Origin: Moraxellaceae bacterium UBA2032
Lineage (GTDB): Bacteria; Pseudomonadota; Gammaproteobacteria; Pseudomonadales; Moraxellaceae
Reading direction: 5' to 3'
DNA: 5,883 bases
NCBI GenBank assembly: GCA_002333125.1
Contig: DDBM01000278.1
Span: 6,975-12,857, forward strand
Under the pieces are notes generated by a model. The model worked only from the letters and a program-made list of their open reading frames with translations, did no database searches and was not told the DNA's origin. The position numbers and the translations under genes are program-made. Below, piece by piece: positions 4,888-5,883 of this stretch (position 1 is the stretch's first letter; every line of letters begins with the position of its first letter).

Positions 4888-5193
4888 TTAGACTTCAGGG
4901 CTTTCTAATGCTTTTAAGCGTAAAATAATGGCCTCAACACGCGCCCGCGCATGGTCATTTTTACGACTCAGTTCTTCTTTTTCGGCCAGTAACTTGCTAC
5001 GCTCAGCATGCCACGACGCTTCTTTAGCTTTAAAAGACTGACTTTCAGCTTCTAGGCTTTCGAGTTGCGCTTTTAATTGACGCGTATCGCCACTGGTCTG
5101 TTTTAAGTTATGATTCTCGGCACTTAAGGCTTGAATCTTTTGAATGAGGCTGTCGATGCGCGAATTTAACGCGCGAAAGTCTTGTTCTAGCAT
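4888..5193 (-). CDS. Small coiled-coil protein, TIGR02449-like, probable ZapA/ZapB-type division partner
   Basis: A 101-residue protein predicted to be almost one continuous coiled coil, with heptad-spaced L and I from residue 2 to about 96, interrupted near TSGDT (33-37). There is no signal peptide or membrane helix. The C-terminal block NDHARARVEAIILRLKALE (79-97) matches what I recall of the gammaproteobacterial family TIGR02449, found directly upstream of zapA, for example in Pseudomonas. It is longer than the roughly 70 residues I recall as usual, the extra length lying in the middle coil. ZapB is a coiled-coil protein that binds ZapA, so a ZapB-like role is reasonable from position and fold, but it is inferred. 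The start ATG 5193 has no clear Shine-Dalgarno. A good promoter lies just upstream and zapA follows after 29 bases. It is divergent from ygfB. Confidence 0.85.
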   Translation of the reverse strand: MLEQDFRALNSRIDSLIQKIQALSAENHNLKQTSGDTRQLKAQLESLEAESQSFKAKEASWHAERSKLLAEKEELSRKNDHARARVEAIILRLKALESPEV

Positions 5194-5224
5194 TTTTTTG
5201 TCGCACTACAAGAGTTTGGCGGCT

Positions 5225-5254
5225 AATATAGATTTTATATTTAACCGTGGTCAA
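5225..5254 (-). promoter_or_regulatory. Predicted sigma70 promoter of the coiled-coil gene and zapA
   Basis: On the minus strand TTGACC (5249-5254; 5 of 6) and TATATT (5225-5230; 5 of 6) are 18 bases apart. Transcription would start near 5218, about 25 bases before ATG 5193. The same 75-base gap must also hold the ygfB promoter, for which TTGGCG (5216-5221) and TATTTA (5238-5243) at 16 bases are a weaker candidate, so the two would overlap. Confidence 0.55.
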
Positions 5255-5268
5255 TGTGAGAATTTATT

Positions 5269-5850
5269 ATGCACCCTGTTGCTACCGTTCCCAGTTTGCA
5301 GTCATTGCAACACATGTTACAAGATTTGCAGTTAGTGGCAACCGCCAGTGAAATGCACGGTTTTATTACGGGTTTATTAGCGGCAGGTGTACGCCTTAAT
5401 AGACAACAACTTATAAAAATCTTGGAGGCTCATACCGAAACCGACCAAGTCTTTGATGATGCCCTGATTGCGACCGTATGGCAAATACAATTAGCCACCC
5501 TAGAGGCTTTAGGTGCATCGGATATTGTTTTTAGTCCATTATTGCCCAGTGATGATTATACACTAAATGAGAGGGTGACGGCTTTAGCCGATTGGTGTCA
5601 AGGCTTATTGGCAGGTTTTGGTTTGGCAGTACGTGGCGATGATGCGCGTTTACAAAAAGGCGACATTCAAGAAACCTTACAAGATATTGTTAACATTGTG
5701 CATGTGGACGGTGACTTTGAAGCCGAAACCGAAGAAGACGAAAAAGCTTATGTAGAGTTATATGAATTTGTACGTTTTGCGGTGGTACATTTATTTGAAG
5801 AAATGTCGCCTACAGAAGAGCATCGCCCGCAACATGACCAATTACACTAG
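5269..5850 (+). CDS. ygfB: YgfB/YecA (UPF0149) family protein
   Basis: A 193-residue all-helical cytoplasmic protein of the UPF0149 family, of normal length. Conserved segments are ASEMHGFITGLLAAG (26-40), the central ADWCQGLLAGFGLA (107-120) and the acidic C-terminal helix EEDEKAYVELYEFVRFAVVH (155-174). The biochemical role is not settled in general. In Pseudomonas aeruginosa YgfB lowers expression of ampDh3 and the alp genes by counteracting the antiterminator AlpA, but this need not hold here. ATG 5269 is preceded by GTGAG (5256-5260), a modest ribosome site. The gene is divergent from the coiled-coil gene and zapA, and opens the conserved ygfB-zapA-ssrS-ygfA neighbourhood. In E. coli pepP follows ygfB; only 33 bases remain after the stop here, too few to tell. 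Confidence 0.95.
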   Translation: MHPVATVPSLQSLQHMLQDLQLVATASEMHGFITGLLAAGVRLNRQQLIKILEAHTETDQVFDDALIATVWQIQLATLEALGASDIVFSPLLPSDDYTLNERVTALADWCQGLLAGFGLAVRGDDARLQKGDIQETLQDIVNIVHVDGDFEAETEEDEKAYVELYEFVRFAVVHLFEEMSPTEEHRPQHDQLH

Positions 5851-5883
5851 GGATTGTTGGTGTTTTGTCGTTTCCCTCACCCC
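5851..5883 (+). other. Window end after ygfB
   Basis: Thirty-three bases follow the ygfB stop codon. No terminator hairpin is visible and no start codon can be assigned with confidence, so the next gene, if in the same operon, lies beyond the window. Confidence 0.5.

Noticed and set aside
5144..5335. Plus-strand 63-codon open frame
   Set aside because: It is antisense to the start of the coiled-coil gene and runs into ygfB in another frame; no ribosome site and no recognisable protein.

Overview
The window looks like the chromosome of a gammaproteobacterium with a moderately AT-rich genome. The strongest reason is a block in the order ygfB / small coiled-coil gene / zapA / 6S RNA (ssrS) / ygfA. 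This is the classic gammaproteobacterial neighbourhood of 6S RNA. The extra coiled-coil gene (TIGR02449-like) between ygfB and zapA resembles Pseudomonas and other non-enteric lineages more than E. coli. The CHASE2-type Ser/Thr kinase on the left and a palindromic REP-like repeat would fit a sulfur-oxidiser or Thiotrichales-like genome, but the genus cannot be fixed from this sequence.

Layout, left to right. Positions 1-1994 (minus strand) hold the first 664 codons of a membrane Ser/Thr kinase with an N-terminal CHASE2 sensor domain, three membrane helices, a TPR-like linker and the first part of a C-terminal kinase domain; the rest lies beyond the left edge. Positions 1995-2436 are a 442-base AT-rich intergenic region with several inverted repeats, including a nested pair spanning about 124 bases and a perfect 8-bp operator-like dyad. 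A 74-codon unknown gene (2437-2661, plus) has a strong ribosome binding site and overlaps, tail to tail, ygfA (2653-3240, minus; 5-formyltetrahydrofolate cyclo-ligase). Positions 3241-3582 hold a predicted ygfA promoter, a nested inverted repeat, a REP-like palindrome and a weak terminator. A membrane-anchored TPR protein (3583-3975, minus) follows, with an operator-like inverted repeat over its predicted promoter. 6S RNA lies at about 4260-4453 (minus). zapA (4565-4858) and the coiled-coil gene (4888-5193) form a minus-strand operon, divergent from ygfB (5269-5850, plus).

How the parts relate. ZapA stabilises the FtsZ ring, and the coiled-coil gene just upstream is probably its co-transcribed partner in division. 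6S RNA binds sigma70 RNA polymerase and tunes transcription in stationary phase. In E. coli ssrS is co-transcribed with ygfA. Here about 1 kb carrying the TPR gene and repeats separates the two, and ygfA appears to have its own promoter. No complete novel defence or mobile system is visible. The most interesting items are this interruption of the ssrS-ygfA pair, the dyad over the TPR gene promoter, the structured region upstream of the 74-codon gene, and that gene itself.
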